From positions 1 through 10,861 of the forward strand of contig JAFOHJ010000106.1 of the NCBI GenBank assembly GCA_017421885.1: DNA of 10,861 nt. The letters run 5' to 3'. Shown here one piece after another: positions 1 through 6,170 of the stretch. Each line of letters begins with the position of its first letter. Positions within the stretch are counted from its first letter, which is position 1. This stretch comes from Clostridia bacterium (GTDB taxonomy: Bacteria; Bacillota_A; Clostridia; Oscillospirales; Butyricicoccaceae). The position numbers and the translations under genes were made by a program. The notes under the pieces were generated by a model. The model was not told the DNA's origin and searched no databases. It saw only the letters and a program-made list of their open reading frames with translations.

Positions 1-47
1 ACTCTATATCAGTCAAAATAAGTTATAAAAAACAAAGGAGGAGCTTA

Positions 48-1574
48 ATGGAAGCTGTATTCGAATCGGTAAACGGTGTATTTTCATTTATCACACCGGT
101 ATCCTATTTTCTTTGGGATTTTCCCACGAACTTTGCGTGGTATGCCAATATTCCCCTTCTGGGCAATTTCTCCCTTGCCATCATTCTTCTGGTAGGTACG
201 GGTATTTTCTTCACATTCAGGTTCGGATTCATTCAGGTCACACATTTCAGATCTGCGATCAGATCTATGCTTGAAAAACGCACAACTACAGACGGCATTT
301 CGCCCTTTGCGGCATTCTGTCTGTCGTCGGCGATGCGAGTCGGCCCCGGCAATATTCTCGGTGTAACCGGTGCGATAGCTGCGGGCGGCCCTGGTGCTCT
401 TTTCTGGATGTGGCTCAGCGCATTCTTCGGTATGGCTACGGCCTATGCCGAGAGCGTACTGGCTCAGATATTCAAGGAAAAGAAGGACGACGAGCTGGTA
501 GGCGGCCTGCCTTATTACGGCAAGAGACTGTTGGGAGATAAGCAGATCGCAGGCGCGGCTCTTTCGGTCCTCTTCATTCTCTATGCGCTCTGCTGTCTGC
601 CTGCGCAGGGATTCAATGCGGTCGATTCGATCGGCCAGGTAGCCGAGATCATCATCGGACATGAGATAGCGACAACATCGGTTTTCTATTATGTAATGGC
701 TGCTGTTCTTCTTATAGCAACAGCTTTTATAGCCTTTGGCGGCATCAAGAAGGTTACAAAGCTCACTGATAAGATGGTTCCTGTCATGGCGGTCGTATAC
801 TGCGGTACTGTTATCACCCTTATCGTCATCAACTTCAAGAGCATTCCTTTCTTCTTCAGCGAAGTTTTCCGCGGAGCATTTACTCCCGATGCAATCTTCG
901 GCGGCGCATTCGGCACAGTGCTTGCTCAGGGCGTAAAGCGCGGCCTGATGTCCAACGAGGCCGGCCAGGGCACCATCACAATGGCGGCTGCAGCCTCCAA
1001 TGCCGATCATCCCTGCGATCAGGGCTGCATTCAGGCAGTAGGCGTTTTCCTCGACACCATCGTCATCTGCACGATGACCGGCTTTGTAATAGTTATGTCG
1101 GGTCTTTGGCTGGGAGAAGGCGGAGAGGCATGGATGGCCCTTGACCGTCTGCCCAAGTTCCTGGCTTCCACCGCTCAGCTGACACCGGGAACTGCGTTCA
1201 ACAGCATTGTCACACTGATCCTCACACTTTGCTTCGGCCTCTTTGCATACACAACGCTGCTTGGCATGATCAGCTTCGGTGAGATCGCCGCAAATAGGAT
1301 CAGCACCTCTCAGAAGTTTATCAACGGCGTAAGAATCATTTCGCTGTTTGCCCTTGGCTTCGGTGTTCTCTGCAGCATTGCCGGACTTAACCTCGGCAAT
1401 CTGTGGGCCTTCTCCGACCTTGGCAATATCCTCATCGTATTTGCAAACCTGCCGCTTCTTTATCTCGGCCTTAAATATGTAACAAAGGCTACCGAGCATT
1501 ATAAGAAGAACGACGGCACAGCCTTTACATCCGACGCGATAGGCACAAAGGTTGCATATTGGGATGAGAGATAA
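48..1574 (+). CDS. Sodium:alanine/glycine symporter, AGCS family
   Basis: A 508-residue polytopic membrane protein that is predicted to import alanine or glycine together with sodium (or another cation). Residues 113-128 read GGPGALFWMWLSAFFG, which fits the family signature GGx(G/A)(G/A)-FWMW-G; they follow a conserved GPGNILGV segment at 99-106. Hydrophobic segments run through the whole protein, and the length is normal for the family (about 450-550 residues). The ATG has a strong AAAGGAGG at 34-41 with 6 nt spacing. Only 47 bp of upstream sequence are present, so the promoter cannot be judged. A terminator hairpin follows 37 bp after the stop, so the gene ends its transcription unit. Substrate (alanine, glycine or another small neutral amino acid) cannot be told from sequence alone. 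Family assignment is secure. Confidence 0.96.
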   Translation: MEAVFESVNGVFSFITPVSYFLWDFPTNFAWYANIPLLGNFSLAIILLVGTGIFFTFRFGFIQVTHFRSAIRSMLEKRTTTDGISPFAAFCLSSAMRVGPGNILGVTGAIAAGGPGALFWMWLSAFFGMATAYAESVLAQIFKEKKDDELVGGLPYYGKRLLGDKQIAGAALSVLFILYALCCLPAQGFNAVDSIGQVAEIIIGHEIATTSVFYYVMAAVLLIATAFIAFGGIKKVTKLTDKMVPVMAVVYCGTVITLIVINFKSIPFFFSEVFRGAFTPDAIFGGAFGTVLAQGVKRGLMSNEAGQGTITMAAAASNADHPCDQGCIQAVGVFLDTIVICTMTGFVIVMSGLWLGEGGEAWMALDRLPKFLASTAQLTPGTAFNSIVTLILTLCFGLFAYTTLLGMISFGEIAANRISTSQKFINGVRIISLFALGFGVLCSIAGLNLGNLWAFSDLGNILIVFANLPLLYLGLKYVTKATEHYKKNDGTAFTSDAIGTKVAYWDER

Positions 1575-1610
1575 ATAATTTATGCCCAACTCTTCTATAT
1601 TAATAACCCA

Positions 1611-1660
1611 AAACAAACGGCCGGCTGTTCCGAAAGGGCAGCCGGCCGTTTGTTATTACA
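1611..1660 (+). terminator. Intrinsic terminator after the AGCS symporter gene
   Basis: A perfect 16-bp inverted repeat (1612-1627 with 1639-1654) encloses an 11-nt loop. The top half of the stem is GC-rich (CGGCCGGCTG) and the descending arm ends in the T-rich TTTGTTATTA. The ascending arm starts with an A-rich run, so the element could also stop transcripts arriving from the minus strand. It lies between two converging genes. Confidence 0.88.
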
Positions 1661-1661
1661 A

Positions 1662-1697
1662 TAAAAAATCGGTAAGCGGCTTTTCTGCCGCTTACCG
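1662..1697 (-). terminator. Intrinsic terminator after the SleB-type hydrolase gene
   Basis: An 11-12 bp inverted repeat (CGGTAAGCGGC at 1670-1680 with GCCGCTTACCG at 1687-1697, 6-nt loop) is followed on the minus strand by a run of six T (positions 1669 to 1662). It lies 33 bp beyond the stop codon of the minus-strand hydrolase and directly abuts the symporter terminator, so the two converging units are doubly insulated. Confidence 0.9.
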
Positions 1698-1729
1698 TGG
1701 TGTGATTTGTTATTTTATTGAGTATATTA

Positions 1730-2704
1730 TCAGGAATAGAATGCGTGGTCGGCAATGGTCATAACATAGGGCCTGTTTCGTGTTACCCACGAACTGCCGC
1801 TGATGCGGGGATTGAGGAAGTACAGGCAGCTGTCGGTGACCGAGTAGCCTTCAAGGCAGAGCTTTGCGGCCAGCAGGCTTTCTTCATTGGGCTTCTTGTT
1901 GAGAGAGCCGTTATAAGCCGTTGTGAACTGGATGCCGCAGCTTCTGTCGTAGATAACTCCCGAGATAGTGCTGGGGAAACGGGGATCTGCAACGCGGTTC
2001 ATGATTACATTGCCGACTGCGATCTTGCCTTCAAAGGGCTGGTTGCCGCTTTCGGCATTGATGAGGCGTGCCATCAGCATATATTCATCATAGTTGTAGA
2101 ACTCTTCGCCTGTCAGAAGTGCCTCGCCGTTGGGGGAGAGGGTAACTGTCTGCTCAGCTTCGCTCCAGGCTACATTATAAGAATAAATAAGAGCCAGTGC
2201 GCGAACAGGAACATAGAAGGTACCGTCGGTCTCAAAACATACTCGGTCGAGAGGAAGGATACGGCCATTTACATAATAATAAATGGCGCCTTCATGGAAT
2301 TCCATATAGTTGTCTTCGTAAGAAACTGTGACGGTGCCGTCGTTATAAGTAAACTCGGCAGCGGGAGCATGAAGCTCGACAAAGTCTCTCAGTGCTGCAA
2401 AAGTTGTGTCTTCAATAAAAACTGTGCGGATCTCCTCGTCATCGCTGCCTGTGAGGGGCAGGGAAGAAGCGGTGGTCTCTTCAAGCGACTTTATAGAGAA
2501 AAATCCTTCAATAGCTTCATACCAGTTGTCATCACTTTCGCCGTCATATTCAATATGTTCGGCATCAGTGGGGCAGGCATCGATTTTAGAATTGGGATCG
2601 GGACCAAAAACAATTTTGGGCGATATGGGGGAAGACGCCTGCGCAAACGTAAGCATAAATGAACAAATCACGACAAAAGCCGTCATGAGACGGAACTTTT
2701 TCAT
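1730..2704 (-). CDS. Secreted SleB/CwlJ-type cell wall hydrolase with copper-amine-oxidase-like stalk domain
   Basis: A 324-residue exported protein. Residues 1-25 form a signal peptide (MKKFRL, then a hydrophobic core to about A24). Residues about 95-190 resemble the copper amine oxidase N-terminal-like domain common in clostridial wall proteins (YYYVNGRILPL, then FYVPVRALA, then VTLS). Residues about 205-324 match the Hydrolase_2 (SleB/CwlJ) fold: LMARLINAESG with candidate catalytic Glu218, AVGNVIMNRV, FPSTISGVIY, ALYYFNP-like CLYFLNP, and a closing RPYVMTIADHAFYS. SleB-family enzymes cleave peptidoglycan, classically spore cortex during germination, as lytic transglycosylases. Here the stalk domain suggests a general wall hydrolase; a germination role is only possible. 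The start at 2704 is preferred over an upstream ATG at 2755 because the promoter lies between them, and an AAAGGGAG site sits 7 nt before 2704. Monocistronic by its flanking sites. Confidence 0.9.
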   Translation of the reverse strand: MKKFRLMTAFVVICSFMLTFAQASSPISPKIVFGPDPNSKIDACPTDAEHIEYDGESDDNWYEAIEGFFSIKSLEETTASSLPLTGSDDEEIRTVFIEDTTFAALRDFVELHAPAAEFTYNDGTVTVSYEDNYMEFHEGAIYYYVNGRILPLDRVCFETDGTFYVPVRALALIYSYNVAWSEAEQTVTLSPNGEALLTGEEFYNYDEYMLMARLINAESGNQPFEGKIAVGNVIMNRVADPRFPSTISGVIYDRSCGIQFTTAYNGSLNKKPNEESLLAAKLCLEGYSVTDSCLYFLNPRISGSSWVTRNRPYVMTIADHAFYS

Positions 2705-2711
2705 GGACTCA

Positions 2712-2719
2712 CTCCCTTT
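2712..2719 (-). promoter_or_regulatory. Ribosome binding site fixing the hydrolase start
   Basis: On the minus strand AAAGGGAG lies 7 nt before the ATG at 2704. The upstream in-frame ATG at 2755 has no comparable site and lies within the promoter's -35 element, so translation should begin at 2704. Confidence 0.75.
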
Positions 2720-2726
2720 CTCGGAC

Positions 2727-2755
2727 ATAATACACGATTTGTAACCAATTTGCAA
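2727..2755 (-). promoter_or_regulatory. Sigma-A-like promoter of the hydrolase gene
   Basis: On the minus strand a TTGCAA -35 box (2755-2750) and a TATTAT -10 box (2732-2727) are separated by exactly 17 bp. Transcription would begin near 2720, leaving a leader of about 16 nt that holds the ribosome binding site. This looks like a vegetative promoter; no sporulation-sigma consensus was recognised, though this was judged by eye only. Confidence 0.65.
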
Positions 2756-2771
2756 CTTTTTGGTTTGATTA

Positions 2772-2783
2772 GTTTATCCAACC
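2772..2783 (+). repeat. 12-bp inverted repeat, left arm
   Basis: GTTTATCCAACC here is the exact reverse complement of GGTTGGATAAAC at 3216-3227. The two arms flank the operon promoter and most of its leader. Significance is uncertain; it may be a distant operator pair or chance. Confidence 0.4.
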
Positions 2784-2929
2784 GTATCAGGGAAAGTATA
2801 GTTCAAAGTGCCCATTTTTATCTATAAATAAAAGTGAAATATAGGCAAAACAACTAAACGGTTGGGGAATGTGAATATTTCTCCATGCTATAAGTTGTGC
2901 ATTTTTTATAAAAATTATGCGTAATTTTG

Positions 2930-2940
2930 ACCGAAAAGCA
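2930..2940 (+). promoter_or_regulatory. Shared upstream motif ACCGAAAAGCA (copy 1)
   Basis: An 11-bp word preceded at 1 nt by AATTTT (2923-2928). It ends 31 bp before the -35 box of the transporter operon. The same word, again preceded by AATTTT, occurs at 8838-8848, directly before the -35 box of the solute-binding-protein gene. It may be a common activator or repressor site for the two units of one transporter; the factor is unknown. Confidence 0.4.
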
Positions 2941-2971
2941 CCTAAATGCACCTTCTGATGAATATTTTCTG

Positions 2972-3000
2972 TTGCAAAGGCGCGATGTTATGTGTATAAT
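2972..3000 (+). promoter_or_regulatory. Promoter of the peptide ABC transporter operon
   Basis: A TTGCAA -35 box (2972-2977) and a perfect TATAAT -10 box (2995-3000) are separated by 17 bp. Transcription would start near 3007, giving a leader of about 295 nt before the first gene. This is the best sigma-A-like match in the region. Confidence 0.75.
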
Positions 3001-3006
3001 AGCATT

Positions 3007-3302
3007 ATTCTAAGTGTGTCCTGATGTTGACGCTCTGAAATTATTTTTCCAGGAGTTTTCCGAAGGCCGTGCGTGGCCGTCGGGAAATAGTGAGACTGTG
3101 GTGGGTTTCTTCCATGGAAGAGGCGTTTTGGATAGGATACAGGCGGATGCATGCTGGATGCACTGTTTACAGAAAAAGGTGGACAGTGCTTATTTTGCCA
3201 AATAGGGGTATTTTTGGTTGGATAAACCGGAGGTTACCCTGCCGGCAAAGTAAATATCTTGTCTGTAAGAAAAACAGACAATGAAAAACTCAAGGAGGAA
3301 AC
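3007..3302 (+). promoter_or_regulatory. Long structured 5' leader of the ABC transporter operon, class unknown
   Basis: About 295 nt of predicted untranslated leader. Visible structures are a hairpin at 3057-3087 (TTTCC/GGAAA closing GGCC/GGCC), a 7-bp GCACTGT/ACAGTGC hairpin (3160-3166 with 3183-3189), a direct repeat of GGATGCA (3145-3151 and 3156-3162), a small GGTT/AACC hairpin (3216-3228) and an 8-bp hairpin (TTGTCTGT 3259-3266 with ACAGACAA 3274-3281) just before the ribosome binding site at 3292-3298. None of the hairpins is followed by a T tract, so no terminator is seen, and no known riboswitch or T-box consensus was recognised. A 63-codon frame starting with GTG at 3014 lacks a ribosome binding site and is not called. 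Confidence 0.45.
3216..3227 (-). repeat. 12-bp inverted repeat, right arm
   Basis: GGTTGGATAAAC on the plus strand is the exact reverse complement of 2772-2783. A related GGTTGG also occurs at 2860-2865. This arm lies inside the transcribed leader. Confidence 0.4.
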
Positions 3303-4229
3303 ATGTGGAAATTTATCGCTAAGCGACTCGTTGCAATGGTTCCTGTTCTCCTGGGTGTTACACTCGTTATCTACCTGATCATGAGTATGGCACCCGGTGA
3401 CCCCGCCAAGGTTATCCTTGGTGAGCAGGCAACTCCTGAACAGATTGCAGAACTGAGAGAAGAAATGGGTCTGAACGACCCCGTCCTCGTCCAGTATGGC
3501 CGTTATGTTCTCGGCCTGCTCCACGGCGACATGGACGAGTCTTACAACTCGGGCCTGCCCTGTAATGTAGAGATCTTTGCTCGATTCCCCAACACACTGC
3601 GCCTGACAGCAACAGCTATGACAATCGCTGTTGTTCTGGCTCTCCCCATCGGTATCGTTGCTGCTGTTAAGCAGAACTCGATCTTCGACGGCGTTTCGAT
3701 GTTCATCGCTCTGATCGGTCTTTCGATGCCTGTTTTCTGGCTGGGCCTTCTGCTCATCCTGTTCTTCTCTCTCCGTCTGGGCTGGTTCCCCTCTTCGGGT
3801 GCTGAGAGCTGGAAGAGCCTCGTCCTGCCTGCCATCACACTGGGCTTCCAGCAGATGGCTTCCATCGCTCGTGTAACTCGTTCTTCGATGCTCGAAGTTA
3901 TTCGTTCCGACTACATCAGAACAGCACGCGCTAAGGGCGTTGCTGAGTCCAAGGTTATCACAAAGCACGCTCTGAAGAATGCCCTGATCCCCACTGTAAC
4001 CGTTATCGGTCTGCAGTTCGGCGGTATGCTCGGTGGTTCGGTTATGACAGAGTCCGTCTTCGCATGGCCCGGTATCGGCCGCCTGATGGTTCAGTCCATC
4101 AACAAGCGTGACATCCCCATGGTTCTGGGCTGCACAATCATGTTCTCGGTCAGTGCTTCTGTTGTTAACCTGCTCGTCGACGTTCTGTACGGTTTTATCG
4201 ACCCCAGAATCAAGTCGCAGTATAAGTAA
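3303..4229 (+). CDS. Peptide/nickel-type ABC transporter permease, DppB/OppB-like
   Basis: A 308-residue inner-membrane permease, first of two that form the channel of a peptide-type importer. The N-terminal helix (about 8-29) and the following APGDPA segment (30-35) are typical of DppB/OppB. The region 36-98 is extracytoplasmic, with the usual TPEQIAELREEMGLNDP stretch. The transport domain runs from about 98 to 300 and contains the EAA loop at 204-230 (YIRTARAKG...NALIP), which contacts the ATPases, and the late WPGIGRL segment at 255-261. Length is typical. AAGGAGG at 3292-3298 precedes the ATG by 4 nt. Codon use is strongly biased (mostly ACA for Thr, CCC for Pro, CGT for Arg), suggesting high expression. 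Dipeptide, oligopeptide and nickel transporters cannot be separated at this level. First gene of a four-gene operon without a binding protein. Confidence 0.95.
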   Translation: MWKFIAKRLVAMVPVLLGVTLVIYLIMSMAPGDPAKVILGEQATPEQIAELREEMGLNDPVLVQYGRYVLGLLHGDMDESYNSGLPCNVEIFARFPNTLRLTATAMTIAVVLALPIGIVAAVKQNSIFDGVSMFIALIGLSMPVFWLGLLLILFFSLRLGWFPSSGAESWKSLVLPAITLGFQQMASIARVTRSSMLEVIRSDYIRTARAKGVAESKVITKHALKNALIPTVTVIGLQFGGMLGGSVMTESVFAWPGIGRLMVQSINKRDIPMVLGCTIMFSVSASVVNLLVDVLYGFIDPRIKSQYK

Positions 4230-4231
4230 TC

Positions 4232-4238
4232 GGAGGTG
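4232..4238 (+). promoter_or_regulatory. Ribosome binding site fixing the second permease start
   Basis: GGAGGTG lies 9 nt before the ATG at 4248. A GTG at 4236 in the same frame is part of this site and so cannot be the start. Confidence 0.85.
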
Positions 4239-4247
4239 CAACTTAAA

Positions 4248-5147
4248 ATGAGTGAGAATAAGAACGCTGTAAACACAGGCGACGTAACAAAAAAGTATAA
4301 GAAGAACAGCCAGACTGCCGATATCATCAAGCGTCTGTTCCGTAACAGATCCGCTGTTCTCGGCATGATCGTATTCCTCTTCATCATGCTGCTGGCTATT
4401 TTTGCCGACGTTCTCTTCGATTATGAAACACAGGTAATCAAGCAGGATATCATGAACCGTCTGCAGACACCTTCTGCTGCGCATTGGTTCGGTACAGACG
4501 AAATGGGTCGTGACATCTTTGCTCGTGTATGCTACGGTGCAAAGTACTCCCTGCTCATCTCCTTCTCGGCTTCTATCGTTTCTCTGATCGTTGGCCTTGT
4601 TATCGGTGCTGTTGCCGGTTACTATGGCGGATGGATCGACATGGTCATCATGAGAATCATGGACGTCCTTCTGGCTATCCCCGGAACACTGCTGGCTATC
4701 GCCATCGTTGCTTCGCTGGGTTCCAGCATCACAAACCTGATCATCGCGATGTCTATTTCGGGTATTCCCGGCTTCTCCCGTATCGTACGTTCTTCGGTAC
4801 TTACGGTAAAGGACAATGAGTACATCGAGGCTGCAAGAGCTATCGGTGCTACTGACAGAACGATCATCTTCGGCCACGTTCTTCCCAACGGTATGGCTCC
4901 TCTGATCGTTCAGGCTACACTCCGTGTTGCTAACGTTATTCTGTCGACAGCTGGTCTGTCGTTCCTCGGCCTCGGTGTTCCCGCTCCTCATCCCGAATGG
5001 GGCGCTCTGCTCACCAACGCCAGATCCTACATCAGAGACTACAGCTACATGTGTTTGTTCCCCGGTCTTGCTATCATGACAACCATCCTCAGCCTGAACC
5101 TGTTCGGCGATGGTCTGCGTGACGCACTTGACCCCAAGCAGAAATAA
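4248..5147 (+). CDS. Peptide/nickel-type ABC transporter permease, DppC/OppC-like
   Basis: A 299-residue second permease subunit. It opens with a polar, lysine-rich cytoplasmic stretch (1-34), followed by the OppC-type N-terminal helix (about 36-57) and the hallmark HWFGTDEMGRDIFARVCYGA segment at 79-98. The transport domain covers about 100-290 and holds the EAA loop at 192-215 (YIEAARAIGA...HVLPNG). The C-terminal FLGLGVPAPHPEWGALL (239-255) and GDGLRDALDP (287-296) segments are standard for the family. The gene starts 18 nt after the first permease stop and should form a heterodimer with its product. Start chosen at the ATG with GGAGGTG 9 nt upstream. Same biased codon use as its neighbours. 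Confidence 0.95.
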   Translation: MSENKNAVNTGDVTKKYKKNSQTADIIKRLFRNRSAVLGMIVFLFIMLLAIFADVLFDYETQVIKQDIMNRLQTPSAAHWFGTDEMGRDIFARVCYGAKYSLLISFSASIVSLIVGLVIGAVAGYYGGWIDMVIMRIMDVLLAIPGTLLAIAIVASLGSSITNLIIAMSISGIPGFSRIVRSSVLTVKDNEYIEAARAIGATDRTIIFGHVLPNGMAPLIVQATLRVANVILSTAGLSFLGLGVPAPHPEWGALLTNARSYIRDYSYMCLFPGLAIMTTILSLNLFGDGLRDALDPKQK

Positions 5148-5165
5148 GGGAGGGCACTAATTAAA

Positions 5166-6170
5166 ATGAGTGAAAAGAAATATGCAGTAGAAGTCAACGA
5201 CCTGGTCGTTGAGTTCAAGACAGATGACGGTATCGTTCATGCTCTCAACGGCATGGACCTTAAGGTAGAAAACGGTAAGACACTTGGTCTCGTAGGTGAG
5301 ACAGGTGCCGGTAAGACAACAACAGCTCTTTCGATCCTGAGACTGATCCCCAGCCCTCCGGGAGTGATTAAGGGCGGTTCCATCCAGCTTGCAGGCGAAG
5401 ATCTCTTCTCCAAGACAGAGGACGAGATGCGCAAGATCCGTGGTAAGGCTGTTTCGATGATCTTCCAGGATCCCATGACATCCCTCAACCCCGTTCTTAC
5501 AGTTGAAGAGCAGATCGCCGAAGTTATCGAGCTGCACGAGGATGTCAACCATCAGGGTGCCATCCAGAAGGCTAAGGAGATGCTCGAGCTCGTAGGTATC
5601 CCCGGCGAGCGTGGTACAGAATATCCCCACCAGTTCTCCGGTGGTATGAAGCAGCGCGTAGTTATCGCTATCGCTCTGGCATGTAACCCCACACTTCTGA
5701 TCGCTGACGAGCCCACAACAGCTCTGGACGTTACAATTCAGGCTCAGGTTCTCGACATGATGAGAGGTCTGAGAGATAAGTACGGCACATCCATGATCAT
5801 GATCACACATGACCTTGGTATCGTTGCTGAGATCTGCGACACAGTTGCTATCGTATACGGCGGTAAGGTCGTTGAGTACGGTACACTGGAAGATGTTTTC
5901 AACAACACACGTCATCCCTATACAGAGGGTCTGTTCAACTCGCTGCCCGATCTGGACAGAAGAGAGAACAAGCTGAAGCCCATCAGAGGCCTTATGCCCG
6001 ACCCCACAAATCTTCCCGAGGGCTGCACATTCTATCCCAGATGTGACTACGCTATGGAAATCTGTAAGACAGTTAAGCCCAAGAAGATTTACAGAAACGA
6101 TGAGCACTATGTAGAGTGCCATCTGTATGATGAAGAAAGCGTAAAAGTTGGGGGGAAAATTGCTAAATGA
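5166..6170 (+). CDS. Peptide ABC transporter ATP-binding subunit, DppD/OppD-like
   Basis: A 334-residue cytoplasmic ATPase that drives the permease pair. Walker A is GETGAGKT (44-51), the Q-loop glutamine is Q101 in FQDPMTSLNP, the signature is FSGGMKQRV (157-165), Walker B is LLIADEP (177-183) with catalytic Glu182, and the switch histidine is H215 in ITHDLG. The C-terminal oligopeptide-transporter extension (about 235-320) contains HPYTEGL, the GCTFYPRC motif and four cysteines (287, 293, 300, 318); equivalent cysteines hold an iron-sulfur cluster in some DppD proteins, which is an inference here. GGGAGGG at 5148-5154 precedes the ATG by 11 nt. The gene follows the second permease by 18 nt and its stop overlaps the next ATG. 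Confidence 0.95.
   Translation: MSEKKYAVEVNDLVVEFKTDDGIVHALNGMDLKVENGKTLGLVGETGAGKTTTALSILRLIPSPPGVIKGGSIQLAGEDLFSKTEDEMRKIRGKAVSMIFQDPMTSLNPVLTVEEQIAEVIELHEDVNHQGAIQKAKEMLELVGIPGERGTEYPHQFSGGMKQRVVIAIALACNPTLLIADEPTTALDVTIQAQVLDMMRGLRDKYGTSMIMITHDLGIVAEICDTVAIVYGGKVVEYGTLEDVFNNTRHPYTEGLFNSLPDLDRRENKLKPIRGLMPDPTNLPEGCTFYPRCDYAMEICKTVKPKKIYRNDEHYVECHLYDEESVKVGGKIAK

Larger units (their letters stand above)
2756..2971. other. AT-rich gene-free divergent spacer
   Basis: About 215 bp between the hydrolase promoter and the transporter-operon promoter. No open frame with a ribosome binding site and no hairpin terminator was seen. It contains one arm of a 12-bp inverted repeat (2772-2783) and the word ACCGAAAAGCA (2930-2940) that recurs before the binding-protein promoter. 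AT-richness may mark regulator binding, but no known operator consensus was recognised. Confidence 0.6.

Noticed and set aside
84..1616. 510-codon open frame on the minus strand opposite the AGCS symporter gene
   Set aside because: The translation is rich in Cys, Arg and Ser without any recognisable domain, has no ribosome binding site, and is fully explained as a shadow of a gene with skewed third positions.
1718..2662. 314-codon plus-strand frame opposite the SleB-type hydrolase
   Set aside because: The minus-strand protein has a signal peptide, domains, promoter, ribosome binding site and terminator; the plus-strand frame has none of these and begins beyond a terminator.
2923..2937. CodY box candidate AATTTT-GACC-GAAAA
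   Set aside because: The half sites are 4 bp apart (5 bp in the copy at 8830-8845) where the CodY consensus has 2, so CodY binding cannot be claimed from sequence.
3014..3205. 63-codon GTG-initiated frame in the operon leader, considered as a leader peptide
   Set aside because: It lacks a ribosome binding site, shows no run of a regulatory codon, and ends without an adjoining terminator.
3007..3302. Operon leader considered as a second T-box because it contains AAAAAGGTGGACAGTGC
   Set aside because: No Stem I motifs, no GAA-specifier arrangement and no downstream terminator hairpin with T tract are present; the GGTGGA is part of another small hairpin.
3234..4991. 585-codon open frame on the minus strand opposite the two permease genes
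   Set aside because: The product is low-complexity and highly polar (many His, Asp, Gln, Asn), spans two clear permease genes, and arises because biased codon use in the operon removes antisense stops.
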